The notes under the pieces were generated by a model. The model worked only from the letters and a program-made list of their open reading frames with translations, had not been told where the DNA came from and made no database searches. Below are positions 45,012-55,183 of a stretch of 64,000 nucleotides of DNA, piece by piece (position 1 is the first letter of the stretch; the number at the start of each line of letters is the position of its first letter). A program made the translations under genes and the position numbers. The DNA is taken from positions 1,984,001-2,048,000 of the forward strand of contig NZ_AP018254.1 of the NCBI RefSeq assembly GCF_002368395.1, written 5' to 3'. The stretch comes from Calothrix sp. NIES-3974 (GTDB lineage Bacteria; Cyanobacteriota; Cyanobacteriia; Cyanobacteriales; Nostocaceae).

Positions 45012-47432
45012 TTAGTTCGGCAAATTCCTGGGTAGGGTGACAATAAACTTGCTTCCCTTTCCTGGTTGACTTTCGGCGGTAATTGTGCCCTGATGACGTT
45101 CAACGATTTTGCGGCAAATCGCTAACCCGATTCCCGTTCCCTCGTATTCATGACGACCATGTAAACGTTGAAATATATTAAAAATTCTGTCTACATATTT
45201 TTGGTCAAAACCTATACCATTATCTTCAATAATGATTTGATATTCCTCAATTCCCTCGCCTGTAGTTAACTGATGATAATAAATTTTGACATAGGGTGGT
45301 ACTTCTGGACGATGAAACTTCAGGGCATTACTAATTAAATTTTGTAATAGTTGGCGAATTTGGGAGGGATCAGCGTTAAGATTGGGGAGTTGGTCAATTT
45401 CGACAGTGCCGTTGGTTTGTTGAATTAACACCTCCAGGTCGCTAACCACTTCCTGGGTCAACTGGGTTAAATTCACCTCAATGAAGGGTTGAGCGCGGGT
45501 GGTGACACGGGAAAGGGAAAGTAAATCATCGATTAAGGCTTGCATCCGTTCGGTGGCATTGCGCATCCGTTCGAGATAATCTAATCCCTGTTCTCCCAGA
45601 GCTTCTTGGCTATTGATGCGTAGGCGATCGCCGAAGGCTTTGATTTTTCGCAATGGTTCCTGGAGGTCGTGGGAAGCAATAAAGGCAAAGTTTTGCAGTT
45701 CTTCGTTGGAGCGGGCTAATTCTTGGCGTTGTTTGGTTTCCTGTTCGAGGAGTTTGGCTTGGGCTAGGGCAATACCGATTTGGTCGGATAATTGACGTAG
45801 GAGTTGGGTTTCCCAATCAGTCCAGGTGCGGGGAGAACTACATTGATGGGCAATTAATAAACCCCACAGTTGATTATGGATAAAAATGGGTACAACTAAA
45901 TTGGCTCGGACTTGAAATTGTTGTAAGAATTCTACATGGCAAGGTTGGATATCGGCAGTATAAATATCTTCAATGCTGCTAATATGTCCTTGGCGGTATT
46001 TATTAATATATTCTTCATCAAAGCAAGGATCAAAGATATCCTGACCCCAAACCGCCACAAATCCGGGAACAACAGCTTCTTGCACCACCTTTAACATGCC
46101 ATTGGAGCGAAAACGGATAATTACCACCCGATCGGCTTGCAACAGGTTTTGCACTTCGGTGACGCTGGTTTGGAGAATTTCTTCGATTTGCAGGGACTGA
46201 CGGATTTTTAAACTAATATCGGCAAACAATTGCGATCGCAGATTTTGCCGTTGCAACTCGATCTGTGCTTGTTTGCGGTCGGTAATATCCATCATGGCTC
46301 CAATCATCCGCACCGGTTGACCGTTCTCATCGCGGACAATATAACCACGATCAAGAATATCTGCATACTTACCATTTGCACGTAAAAACCGATACTCACC
46401 GTACCAGAAATTTTGATTACCATCAATGGCACTAAAAATATCCTTAACCACCCGTGGTCGGTCTTGCGGATGGATATGGTCGCTCCACCATTGCTCATTA
46501 CCAATTACATTAACCTCTGCTTGTCCATAGCCAAATAAAGATTCAACACTTTCATTCCACCAGATGGTATTTGTTTGTAAATTCCAATCCCAAACAGCAT
46601 CATTAGTAGCTTTTGCCAGAATTTGGAACCGCTCCTCACTCAAACGTAATTGGGATTCAGCCAACTTCCGTTCGGTAATATCCATATCCACCCCAGATAA
46701 ACAGATGGGTTTTCCCTCCCCATCCCGAATCACCAACCCCTTAGAAACAATCCAGTGTAAATCTCCCTTTTGGGAAAACATGCGAAATTCAATTTCGTAT
46801 TCCCCCCCCGATGCGATCGCAGCTTGAATCTGGTGACGCACAGAATCCCGATCTTGCGGATGTACCTGCATCAAAAAAGCCTCTAAAGTATCAGGAAGTT
46901 CCCCATCCCCCAACAGGGCAATTAAATTATCCGACCAAACCATGCGATCGCTATTTATATCCCATTCCCATGTTCCCATTTGAGCTGCTTCTAACACCAT
47001 CCGTAATTGGGATTCCCGATACTCCGCATGACGGGTTTGGGTTTTTAATTGCTTGAGGGTCTGACTTCCATGAAGTAATCTCTGCACCCGTTGACGCAAC
47101 ACCAACCACTGAATTGGTTTGGTAATGTAATCCGTTGTCCCCACGGCAAAAGCCTTCTCCACCGATTCCACATCATACAACGCCGTCACCATCAAAATCG
47201 GTAACTCATCTTTACTCGCCAATTCCCGCAATCGCCGACAACACTCAAACCCATCCATTTCTGGCATCATCGCATCCAATAGTACCATATCTGGATGTAA
47301 ATCCTGATACATTTTTAAAGCTTCAACACCGTTACTGGCTTCGATAACTGTATAACCGACCGATTCCAACAGTTCTCGCAACTGTAAACGGATTAACACA
47401 TCATCATCGGCAATCAAAATTTGGCTATTCAT
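45012..47432 (-). CDS. Histidine kinase with cyanobacteriochrome-like GAF domain
   Basis: 806 aa: REC (1-120; LIADDDVLIRLQLRELLESV, MVLLDAMMPEMDG), PAS (about 140-260), PAS/PAC (about 270-395), GAF (about 405-560), HisKA-HATPase (about 585-806; SHDLQEPLRKIKAFGDRL, DNGIGFDQKYVDRIFNIFQR). In the GAF, DIFDPCFDEEY and DIQPCHVEFLQQFQVRANLV place Cys498 before His499 exactly where cyanobacteriochromes and phytochromes bind their bilin, with LWGLLIAHQCSSPRTW following. The kinase is of the phytochrome-related type ending GTGIGLAICRKIVERHQGTI. The neighbouring Rcp1-like regulator supports a light-signalling role. Bilin binding is inferred. Confidence 0.9.
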   Translation of the reverse strand: MNSQILIADDDVLIRLQLRELLESVGYTVIEASNGVEALKMYQDLHPDMVLLDAMMPEMDGFECCRRLRELASKDELPILMVTALYDVESVEKAFAVGTTDYITKPIQWLVLRQRVQRLLHGSQTLKQLKTQTRHAEYRESQLRMVLEAAQMGTWEWDINSDRMVWSDNLIALLGDGELPDTLEAFLMQVHPQDRDSVRHQIQAAIASGGEYEIEFRMFSQKGDLHWIVSKGLVIRDGEGKPICLSGVDMDITERKLAESQLRLSEERFQILAKATNDAVWDWNLQTNTIWWNESVESLFGYGQAEVNVIGNEQWWSDHIHPQDRPRVVKDIFSAIDGNQNFWYGEYRFLRANGKYADILDRGYIVRDENGQPVRMIGAMMDITDRKQAQIELQRQNLRSQLFADISLKIRQSLQIEEILQTSVTEVQNLLQADRVVIIRFRSNGMLKVVQEAVVPGFVAVWGQDIFDPCFDEEYINKYRQGHISSIEDIYTADIQPCHVEFLQQFQVRANLVVPIFIHNQLWGLLIAHQCSSPRTWTDWETQLLRQLSDQIGIALAQAKLLEQETKQRQELARSNEELQNFAFIASHDLQEPLRKIKAFGDRLRINSQEALGEQGLDYLERMRNATERMQALIDDLLSLSRVTTRAQPFIEVNLTQLTQEVVSDLEVLIQQTNGTVEIDQLPNLNADPSQIRQLLQNLISNALKFHRPEVPPYVKIYYHQLTTGEGIEEYQIIIEDNGIGFDQKYVDRIFNIFQRLHGRHEYEGTGIGLAICRKIVERHQGTITAESQPGKGSKFIVTLPRNLPN

Positions 47433-47870
47433 AAGCAGTACCGGAAATTCAGCTTCTTGTGCCGTAGCTTTTCTTCGGGTAGGATAGGTCGGACCCCTGT
47501 GGCAAAGTTCAAATTTGTTGTTATGGTAGCATTTCCCCGACCCGGACTCCTAGTTGCTTCGTCGGTTCCGTTGGCAATGTTTCAACCGTGATTGCAAAAC
47601 AGGACATTGAATCCGATACCAGTCAGGCAAAAGGCAGTTGGTGGAAATGCAAACTGCGGAAAAAAAATAGAAATAGACGCGATCACCCTTGTGGAAAAGC
47701 GTTAGCAAATATCGAAAAACAGTTCAAATACCTAGACAAAAAGCCCCGTTATCGCAATTAATGTCCAAAGTGAGTGGAACGCAGTGAGAGGAAGCAATCT
47801 CAAGGGTTTTCAGCCTGTGTTCCTATAAAGTAAAGCTGCGGAAAACCCCTCCACCCTTTGACTCCATTGC
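47433..47870. other. Intergenic region, nothing recognisable
   Basis: No gene or RNA family identified. The sequence near 47490-47560 has GTCGGACCCCTGTGGCAAAG and CCCCGACCCGGACTCC, which is more GC-rich than most gaps and might fold, but it does not match a riboswitch I know. Confidence 0.4.
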
Positions 47871-49403
47871 TCATCTTGGTCTACCAACTGTAGTAATATA
47901 CAAAACAGCTTCATCAGTGGGTATACCCAGAACTTCGTTGACTTGATCATCAAAGAATCCAGCAATACCACTGACACCGAGATGTAAACGAATGGCAGCT
48001 AAATTCAATCTTTGCCCCAGATGACCGGCATCCATATGTAGATATCGATAAACGCGATCGCCATATTGGGAAATGGCGGCTTTTAAATCGGCTGTATGGA
48101 AAATTACCATACTTGCATCCCGTCCTAACTCCTGTCCTAGACAGAGATAATGCAATTCCCGTCGGAAATTTTTAAAGCGAATTTGGCGTAATTCCTGGGC
48201 TTGGGGTGCATAATAGTAACATCCAGACTCCAAACCATCGACTCCGGATACGGCAATAAAGGTTTGAATTAAATTTAAATCAAAATAGTCGGGGTGAATA
48301 TCTAAACTTTGGTCAAGGTAATTTTGGGGTTGATAGGTAAAATCTAGTAGATATTTTAGTTCATCGAAGGTTAAATTCTCACCACTGTAGGCACGGGTGG
48401 AACGCCGTTTGAGGATGGTGACTTCTAGTTTTTCCAGATTCGTCCCCCAATCAATGGGTGTGGTGGCGGTAGGAATTTTTTGACAAAATGGGAAATTATA
48501 CTTATCTTCTAAGGATTTTTGCTGTTTGATTTCCGGTAAATTCAAATTTCCCGTTGTTCCAGGATGAATCTGAGTCACCCGGTGGAAATAGTATAGTAAT
48601 TGACCATCCGGAATATAGGGGTACTCAGTTTCAGTTGCTGAAGGTAAGGCTGTTCGTCCAATCGGTAAATTTTGCTTAATATCAAGTAAATCTGCTAAAG
48701 CTAAAACTGCGATCGCGCTCTCTTTCTCTGTGTCAATATACAATAAATCATCGATTGCTTGATCCACATACCCACCAATCAAGTGGGGACGATAATCATT
48801 AATGGCACTGGCTAATTCAATATTGCCCAATAAATGTCCGGTATCGAGAAAAATCCATCGGTAGGCTCGATCTTCGTAGCGCCAACTCGAACGATAGAAC
48901 ACCGCCGTAATCACAAGAGCAATTTGCGTATTTTCCAAACTAGAATGCCACAAACAAGCATCCTGGAGATTCGTCCACACATCACTTTCCCAAAAATGAA
49001 GCAGGGAATGGGTACGACTTTGATAGTTGTAAAGACCTGGTGGTAATAGGGGTGTTCCCCGGGAAACTAAATAAACTTCAGCCGGATATAAACCCCCTGC
49101 ACTGGGTGCAGCACGCAAGTAAACCGCACTCCCCATCGACGGCATTTTCGCGGTTAAACCGTAACTACAAAATAGTAATCGCGATAACCTTCTCCACCAC
49201 TGACCTTCCGCATCATCGGCAAAGGTTTCTGGAGCTTGCTGAATAAAAGGCTTTAAATCAACACTAGAGCCGATTTTATATTCCTTAAACGGCACAGGTT
49301 GCTTTGACCAGTCCAAAGCCTTACCCTTAGAAGCAATCGTTTCTGGGTCGTATTTGGTGCGTTCATGGTAATGCTGGGCAATTGATAGGCGTAGTTCGGG
49401 CAT
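47871..49403 (-). CDS. SagB/ThcOx family nitroreductase-like oxidoreductase
   Basis: 510 aa with two nitroreductase-type halves. The N-terminal half includes RAAPSAGGLYPAEVYLVSRG, and the C-terminal half includes RRSTRAYSGENLTFDELKYL and LHLGVSGIAGFFDDQVNEVL. SagB/ThcOx proteins are FMN oxidases that turn azolines to azoles in peptide natural products; cyanobacteria also keep stand-alone double-domain versions of unknown substrate. No YcaO cyclase or precursor peptide gene is adjacent, so a biosynthetic role cannot be assigned. FMN contacts would be made by the Arg-rich start of each half. Start ATG 49403. Confidence 0.88.
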   Translation of the reverse strand: MPELRLSIAQHYHERTKYDPETIASKGKALDWSKQPVPFKEYKIGSSVDLKPFIQQAPETFADDAEGQWWRRLSRLLFCSYGLTAKMPSMGSAVYLRAAPSAGGLYPAEVYLVSRGTPLLPPGLYNYQSRTHSLLHFWESDVWTNLQDACLWHSSLENTQIALVITAVFYRSSWRYEDRAYRWIFLDTGHLLGNIELASAINDYRPHLIGGYVDQAIDDLLYIDTEKESAIAVLALADLLDIKQNLPIGRTALPSATETEYPYIPDGQLLYYFHRVTQIHPGTTGNLNLPEIKQQKSLEDKYNFPFCQKIPTATTPIDWGTNLEKLEVTILKRRSTRAYSGENLTFDELKYLLDFTYQPQNYLDQSLDIHPDYFDLNLIQTFIAVSGVDGLESGCYYYAPQAQELRQIRFKNFRRELHYLCLGQELGRDASMVIFHTADLKAAISQYGDRVYRYLHMDAGHLGQRLNLAAIRLHLGVSGIAGFFDDQVNEVLGIPTDEAVLYITTVGRPR

Positions 49404-49500
49404 AAATCAAGAGGGAAAATACGCATCTGCTACTATCTACTTATATTGGCATTCCTAGACACCCAGATTTCGTTATCATCAGTACATTCTTTGAAAATCT

Positions 49501-50079
49501 TCAAATTTCATCGTAGCTGGATTGGTGGGGATAGGTTGGTTTGTATCGATCCAAATTTTGCTTGGGGGGATTAATTTCCCAACTGGGAGGTAACTGGGGT
49601 TGAACAAAGTTATCATCATCTGCATTGCTATTTTCTTCATCACCATCCTCAAAACTTTCATATTCTGAGTATTGGCTATCCAGAGAATCCCCATTCTCCG
49701 CATCAAAATTTCTCTGGGGACGGGTAAAAGTCTTCCATGCAGTTTTCACACCGACAATGAAACTACGCGTACCCACCTGCAAATTTTCCGCTTGTTTACG
49801 CGCCCCATCTAAACTATGATCAACTTGTTTGACGACATCTGTTGCTACCCGTACACTTTCGCTGACATCATCACTTAAATCAGTCAATTCCAGTCCAGTC
49901 ATGCGGATCGCATCCAGAGTCGGTGGTAACTCCCGCGAAAGAGTATCAAATAACTTTTCCGCACTACGTGCAGCTCGTGCTAGTTCCTGCAAAGCAGGTA
50001 TGGCTGCGACAAGTAATACCATTAAACTTACCGCAACAAGGAGAATTGATAGTCCCAACCACAATAGGGGATTATTCAC
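49501..50079 (-). CDS. DUF948-domain membrane protein
   Basis: 192 aa. The single N-terminal membrane helix (residues about 5-28, LLWLGLSILLVAVSLMVLLV) is followed by a helical DUF948-like segment (about 30-115), then an acidic, Gln/Pro-rich unstructured tail (EYESFEDGDEENSNADDD). Start GTG 50079 is the only candidate; no ribosome site is clear. The YtxH gene lies 38 bp upstream on the same strand, and DUF948/YtxH neighbours are common in bacteria as general-stress envelope proteins. Function unknown. Confidence 0.78.
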   Translation of the reverse strand: MNNPLLWLGLSILLVAVSLMVLLVAAIPALQELARAARSAEKLFDTLSRELPPTLDAIRMTGLELTDLSDDVSESVRVATDVVKQVDHSLDGARKQAENLQVGTRSFIVGVKTAWKTFTRPQRNFDAENGDSLDSQYSEYESFEDGDEENSNADDDNFVQPQLPPSWEINPPKQNLDRYKPTYPHQSSYDEI

Positions 50080-50117
50080 GATGGATGCCGTTTTTGCTAT
50101 TTATTATTTATTATTAT

Positions 50118-50474
50118 TTAGCCGTCTATACTGTTATTGTTTTCAGTGATTGTATCCACAGTTGACTTCCGAGATTCGCGTTTTAGCGCTTGGCTTTCCC
50201 GCAAACCCGCATCAACTCCAGCGGCGATCGCCTCCCGCAATCGATCTAGTGTTTCATCCCAATTACGTAAGGCTTTACTCGAAAGCCGATCCGCTTGTAA
50301 CTGCACACTAGTAGATAAATCTTCTGCTAGTTCGGGTATAGCATCTGCGGATTTTTTCAACAACTGGCGTGTTTCTCGTCCAGTGCGCGGAGCTACTAAT
50401 AACCCAGCTAGGGCACCTATTGTAGCACCCAACATCAAGCCACCGATAAATTCTCCAGAACGATTGTTAGACAT
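50118..50474 (-). CDS. YtxH-domain protein
   Basis: 118 aa. Gly/Ala-rich N-terminal helix EFIGGLMLGATIGALAGLLV, then APRTGRETRQLLKKSADAIP, is the YtxH signature, followed by an amphipathic coiled coil. YtxH proteins are small, membrane-associated, stress-linked in Bacillus, with no known reaction. It is the middle gene of a likely set with the 50854 and 49501 genes, transcribed leftwards. Confidence 0.8.
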   Translation of the reverse strand: MSNNRSGEFIGGLMLGATIGALAGLLVAPRTGRETRQLLKKSADAIPELAEDLSTSVQLQADRLSSKALRNWDETLDRLREAIAAGVDAGLRESQALKRESRKSTVDTITENNNSIDG

Positions 50475-50853
50475 TGCGTATTTTCTCTCATTACACCTAT
50501 TTTATGCAGCTTTTCACGTGATGCAAGTATTAAATGCGAAGCCTCTAGACACTTCGTGCTACATGCTCGTTATCGGGAGCGGGGAGGAGGAATAAGTTAT
50601 TTTCCTCTTGGGTTGTGTCCCAACTACATTGGGGACTAGCTTGTAGGTAAGTAGTGAGGGAAAGTAGGGCAAAAGTTTTTCATGGTTTGACTTTGCCGTG
50701 AGCGTCAGTAGAATGATTGTGTCCCAACGTTCTCTAAGAGAAGACTACACCTACATGGGGAACTACTCCCGACTCCCGAATCAAATCCCCTAAATTTATT
50801 ATTCACAGGGTATTCTATCAATTTCTCAAAGATATATTCATCAAAGCAGCATC
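50475..50853. other. Short gap, no gene
   Basis: Only short frames. GTGTCCCAACTACATTGGGG at 50614 and GTGTCCCAACGTTCTC at 50719 are related, suggesting an imperfect repeat. Nothing else noted. Confidence 0.4.
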
Positions 50854-51183
50854 TCAAACTTTCAATCGCTGATTTGATACTACCATCCGTCGGGCATAGC
50901 GCTGCCAAAGTTGTTGTCCCAGCATAACTATTCCCAATACCTGTCTGAGCTTTGCTACTTGTACTTTTAAGGAACGATGGGCAATCCTCAGCCTACTTGC
51001 GTGGCGTTGATACTGATATATTGAATTAGGCGCACCATTTAAGACTCCGTAGGTGCTACGTTCAGCCCTTGTCAGTGCATCGGCAATATTGGCCAAACGT
51101 TGCTTAATTTGCCATATACGCCAAGCAGCATAGAAAAATATCAGCGAAATCAGGATATTGAGGGCAATGACAAACATGACCAT
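50854..51183 (-). CDS. Conserved membrane-anchored small protein, unknown
   Basis: 109 aa, starting MVMFVIALNILISLIFFYAA with an N-terminal membrane helix, followed by a basic helical region (RIWQIKQRLANIADALTRAE, then LRIAHRSLKVQVAKLRQVLG). High Arg/Gln/Leu content suggests a coiled coil facing the cytoplasm. I recognise it as a conserved cyanobacterial hypothetical; it precedes YtxH and DUF948 genes on the same strand, which likewise have one helix and a coil, so the three may work together at the membrane. Confidence 0.7.
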   Translation of the reverse strand: MVMFVIALNILISLIFFYAAWRIWQIKQRLANIADALTRAERSTYGVLNGAPNSIYQYQRHASRLRIAHRSLKVQVAKLRQVLGIVMLGQQLWQRYARRMVVSNQRLKV

Positions 51184-51384
51184 GCTGTAGGATTCCTGGA
51201 TTTAATTGTGCTGGTTTGGAGAAAATACAAATTCAGTATACCTGGGTATGAATAAATGATAACCACAGAACCTACTTAAATGTCACGTCTGATTTGCTAC
51301 TTAAAATACCATTTGATCCAAGATTTGAACTGACTAAGTGACCACGCAAAGCATGGTCACTAGATCCGCGAAGCATGGTCACTA

Positions 51385-51485
51385 CCTGCATTTCTCACAA
51401 GGGAGTGATAAGCCTTTAGTAGTGGGTTGATTCTCCTGCTACTCCCTACTCACTGAAAGTTTGAGGAGCTTGTGAGAAATCCGGG
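51385..51485. repeat. ~100-bp element with GTGAGAAATCC ends
   Basis: CCTGCATTTCTCACAAG at the left and TTGTGAGAAATCCGGGA at the right are inverted; TACTCCCTACTCACTGAAAG lies between. Upstream, GTGACCACGCAAAGCATGGT and a second CGAAGCATGGTCACTA form another hairpin (51341-51382). The rest of 51184-51666 has no gene. Confidence 0.7.
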
Positions 51486-51666
51486 ACTAGATCAAAAGTT
51501 AATATTCGGTTTATTTCAGCCAACCAGTACTGGAGTAATCTAAAATTCATAGATGCGTAGCGGATCGGCCGGAGGGTAATCCACAATCCGATTTAGGGCA
51601 TAACTTTCTGTTGCCTGTTTACCGCTAAGATAGAGAAGTGCTTGTTCGCGAGAGGCGCTATAGCTC

Positions 51667-52440
51667 GTGTTTTCTACACTCATAACAGATTTCCGGATTA
51701 TTTTTGAGCGTGACCCGGCTGCACGTAATTGGCTGGAAGTTTTATTTTGCTATCCTGGTTTACAAGCTCTATTGTTTCATCGACCAGCCCATTGGTTGTA
51801 CAAAATCGGCGTTCCCTTTTTGCCACGTTTAATTTCCCATATTGCCCGATTTTTGACGGGGATCGAAATCCACCCTGGAGCCACCATCGGCAAAGGTGTA
51901 TTTATTGACCACGGTATGGGTGTAGTCATTGGGGAAACGGCAATTGTCGGTGATTATGCTTTGATTTATCAAGGTGTTACTTTGGGGGGAACCGGGAAAG
52001 AAAGCGGTAAACGCCACCCCACCTTGGGAGAAAATGTTGTTGTCGGTACTGGTGCTAAGGTTTTAGGTAATATCCAAATTGGTAATAATGTCCGTATTGG
52101 TGCGGGGTCGGTGGTGCTGCGGGATGTTCCTTCCGATTGTACGGTGGTAGGTATTCCTGGACGGATTGTGTATCGTTCTGGGGTGCGTGTGAATCCTTTG
52201 GAACATGCCAGTTTACCAGATGCGGAAGCCCAAGCAATTCGCGCTTTAGTTGACCGGATTGAGCAGTTGGAGCAGCAAATCGCCGAGTTGCAAAAGTCAC
52301 AATTGCCCGTTCCCGTTGTGGCTGGGGAGCAAATGATTGAATCTAAAGGTGTTCAGGGGATCGGCGACTCGGAACATCGTGACCGATGTTTAATTAAAGA
52401 CCGAGCCATTGAGGAATTTTTGGATGGTTCAGGTATTTGA
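51667..52440 (+). CDS. cysE: Serine O-acetyltransferase
   Basis: 257 aa first enzyme of cysteine synthesis: serine + acetyl-CoA to O-acetylserine. The N-terminal helical part ([20 protein letters not shown]) leads to hexapeptide repeats with [20 protein letters not shown] (catalytic Asp-His) and [20 protein letters not shown]. The tail after residue 190 is a coiled coil ([18 protein letters not shown]) not present in short CysE proteins. GTG at 51667 gives the family start [V/M][12 protein letters not shown]; no upstream ATG fits. Confidence 0.96.
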   Translation: MFSTLITDFRIIFERDPAARNWLEVLFCYPGLQALLFHRPAHWLYKIGVPFLPRLISHIARFLTGIEIHPGATIGKGVFIDHGMGVVIGETAIVGDYALIYQGVTLGGTGKESGKRHPTLGENVVVGTGAKVLGNIQIGNNVRIGAGSVVLRDVPSDCTVVGIPGRIVYRSGVRVNPLEHASLPDAEAQAIRALVDRIEQLEQQIAELQKSQLPVPVVAGEQMIESKGVQGIGDSEHRDRCLIKDRAIEEFLDGSGI

Positions 52441-52586
52441 TTTAGTGTCGGCATGTATGGGAAAATATCATCGTTTCTACTGGAGAAGATAAGTTTAAAC
52501 GATAAGATTAGGCACAAATTCTACTTGTCACAGCCAGTAGCAGTGGTATCATGCGGTTATTACAAAAAGTAAAGGGCACTTTCACT

Positions 52587-54185
52587 ATGACCAAGGCACC
52601 TGTTGCTCCTGTGGTGCTAGTCATTTTAGACGGATGGGGCTACTGCGAGGAGACAGAAGGAAATGCGATCGCTGCTGCCAATACACCAGTGATGGATAGT
52701 TTGTGGGCGGCATATCCGCATACGTTAATTCGGACTTCCGGCAAAGCTGTGGGATTACCCGAAGGTCAAATGGGTAATTCGGAGGTGGGCCATTTGAATC
52801 TTGGTGCGGGACGGGTTGTTCCCCAAGAATTAGTCCGAATTTCGGATGCAGTTGAAGACGGTTCGCTCAACCAAAACCCCGCATTGGTAAATATATGCCA
52901 AGAAGTCCTCAGTCGTAATGGCAAATTGCATATTGTTGGGTTGTGTTCCGAAGGTGGGGTACATTCCCATCTGAGCCATCTATTTGGCTTACTCGATTTA
53001 GCTAAAGCCCAAGGTATGCAACAAGTTTGTATTCATGCGATTACCGATGGTAGAGATACACCACCTACCGATGGCATCAATTCGATTGGTTTAATCCAGA
53101 ATTACATTGAACGCATTGGCATTGGTCGGATTGTCACCATCAGCGGACGATACTATGCAATGGATCGCGATCGCCGTTGGGACAGGATAGAACGTGCTTA
53201 CCGTGTCATGACCGAAGATGATAAAATCGACGGGCGAACGGCAATGGAGTTGATCCAATCTTCCTACGATGAAGGTGTGACGGATGAATTTATCATCCCC
53301 ACGAGAATCGCTCCGGGGGCAGTCGTAAATGGTGATGGAGTGATTTTCTTTAATTTCCGTCCAGATCGAGCCAGACAGCTATCCCAAGCGTTTGTCAGCC
53401 CTGATTTTGACGGGTTTGAACGGTCGCAAATCACACCACTATCCTTTGTTACCTTTACTCAATACGACCCAGACCTACCGGTTAATGTAGCTTTTGAACC
53501 ACAAAATCTCAGTAATATCCTGGGTGAAGTTGTATCCAAGCATGGCTTAAAACAGTTTCGCACGGCGGAAACTGAAAAATATGCCCATGTCACCTACTTC
53601 TTCAACGGCGGTCTCGAAGAACCTTTCCCTGGGGAAGACCGCGAGTTAGTCAATAGTCCAATGGTGGCAACCTATGATCGTTCACCGCAAATGTCCGCCG
53701 ATGCAGTGACAGATGTTGCTCTAGCTGCGATCGCCAAACAAATTTATTCTTTAGTGGTGATCAACTATGCCAACCCAGATATGGTCGGGCATACAGGACA
53801 AATACCAGCCACAATTGAGGCCATTGAAACCGTCGATCGATGTGTCGGACGACTGGTGGATGGTATTGGCAAAGTCGGAGGAACCGTAATTATTACGGCA
53901 GACCACGGTAATGCTGAATACATGCTGGATGAATCAGGTAATCCCTGGACAGCCCATACTACTAATCTTGTACCCTTAATTTTAATTGAAGGGGAACGGG
54001 CTAAAATCCCTGGTCACGGCAACGAATTACAATTACGGGATGACGGGAAATTAGCTGATATTGCACCCACAATACTGCAAATTCTCCAATTACCCCAACC
54101 ACCAGAAATGACGGGACGTTCATTGGTAAAATCTGCCGACTACGACCTGCAATGCGATCGCACCCCTGTGCGTCTTCTCCTATGA
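52587..54185 (+). CDS. gpmI: 2,3-bisphosphoglycerate-independent phosphoglycerate mutase
   Basis: 532 aa glycolytic enzyme interconverting 3- and 2-phosphoglycerate. The start at ATG 52587 (MTKAPVAPVVLVILDGWGYC) has AAAGGGC upstream; the frame is open from 52551 but family length favours 52587. The metal-binding and nucleophile segment is GLPEGQMGNSEVGHLNLGAG (Ser in GNSEVGH). The second metal cluster is NYANPDMVGHTG and TADHGNAEYM. AITDGRDTPPT and FFNFRPDRARQL contact substrate. secG follows 291 bp downstream, an arrangement common in cyanobacteria. Confidence 0.97.
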   Translation: MTKAPVAPVVLVILDGWGYCEETEGNAIAAANTPVMDSLWAAYPHTLIRTSGKAVGLPEGQMGNSEVGHLNLGAGRVVPQELVRISDAVEDGSLNQNPALVNICQEVLSRNGKLHIVGLCSEGGVHSHLSHLFGLLDLAKAQGMQQVCIHAITDGRDTPPTDGINSIGLIQNYIERIGIGRIVTISGRYYAMDRDRRWDRIERAYRVMTEDDKIDGRTAMELIQSSYDEGVTDEFIIPTRIAPGAVVNGDGVIFFNFRPDRARQLSQAFVSPDFDGFERSQITPLSFVTFTQYDPDLPVNVAFEPQNLSNILGEVVSKHGLKQFRTAETEKYAHVTYFFNGGLEEPFPGEDRELVNSPMVATYDRSPQMSADAVTDVALAAIAKQIYSLVVINYANPDMVGHTGQIPATIEAIETVDRCVGRLVDGIGKVGGTVIITADHGNAEYMLDESGNPWTAHTTNLVPLILIEGERAKIPGHGNELQLRDDGKLADIAPTILQILQLPQPPEMTGRSLVKSADYDLQCDRTPVRLLL

Positions 54186-54476
54186 GGGGAAATAATTGAT
54201 TGGAAAGAAATTTGGGAACCCCTGTAAAGTTGGGTCTATGGGTAAAAGCGAATAAGCATGAATTTGAAGGGTTTTGAGTTTGATACTCTTAACTCTTTCC
54301 CGCAAAATGACATACTATATAAACTAAGCACTAGTATTTGACCACACAAACTTTGCCAGGTTCATGGTAGAAGCGTTATTTCACATCTAGCTTTTACCCC
54401 TACTTAGGATAGCTTTGGATCAGTTTTAGAGAGCGGTCTCCATTAGTGCTTATACTTATTGTTTACCTATTTAGCT

Positions 54477-54710
54477 ATGACAATTACAAACGTTATTCAA
54501 GGTATTTGGACTATTTCAGCATTAGGACTGGTTGTTCTAGTTTTACTTCATAGTCCCAAGGGAGACGGAATCGCCGCAATTGGTGGACAAGCTCAATTAT
54601 TTAGTAGTACCAAAAGTGCTGAGAATACCCTTAATCGTATTACTTGGGCTTTGGCTGTCATTTTTTTGAGTCTCACAGTCGTTTTAAGCGCAGGTTGGCT
54701 ACCGAAGTAA
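54477..54710 (+). CDS. secG: Preprotein translocase subunit SecG
   Basis: 77 aa auxiliary SecYEG subunit with two membrane helices (about residues 7-25 and 54-73). The central loop LLHSPKGDGIAAIGGQAQLF has the GxGxxxxGGxxxLFSS-type SecG pattern, followed by FSSTKSAENTLNRITWAL. The ATG at 54477 is chosen; an upstream TTG at 54459 would add six residues without support. Confidence 0.93.
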   Translation: MTITNVIQGIWTISALGLVVLVLLHSPKGDGIAAIGGQAQLFSSTKSAENTLNRITWALAVIFLSLTVVLSAGWLPK

Positions 54711-55183
54711 GCATCTAAAAAGGAGGCTAAAAAGTCTTTTTGAATACTTGAATTGTCGTTGTTGGGAATAGGAAGAGACACGACATGTCGCGTCTGTACG
54801 TTAATAGGAAGAGATGGGACGTGTCGCGTCCGTACTCTCGAAGGAAAAATCAGCTTGATAACCCCATGTCCAGGGTCAGGATGATAGTCAAAATAGTAAT
54901 AATTAATACTTGACCAACACCCTCTAACCCTGAATCGGGAGTATTCTAAATATGTAAAAACTTTACGAGAAATCAGATGTTTGGAATTGCTACTGCGCGT
55001 CTATCTGACGACCCTACGGTCGATCTGCCACGGGAAGAAGTGCAATGACGGTGTTACGTTGTCCTTGCGTCAGTCCCGATTTTGTCATTGCAAGTGCAGC
55101 GGCTTCTTGCAAAGTAGCGATCGCAAAATCCATCACTCAGAACGAGTCCATTTGATATCTAGATAATGTAGAGAACTCTTTAC
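54711..55183. other. Repeat-rich gap after secG
   Basis: 54777-54835 has two palindromic units (CGACATGTCGCGTCTGTACG and GACGTGTCGCGTCCGTAC). 54966-55080 is a copy of the GAGAAATCAG repeat found at 19423. An AAAAAG...CTTTTT hairpin at 54718-54742 may terminate secG. The reading frame at 54981-55166 is repeat DNA. Confidence 0.6.
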
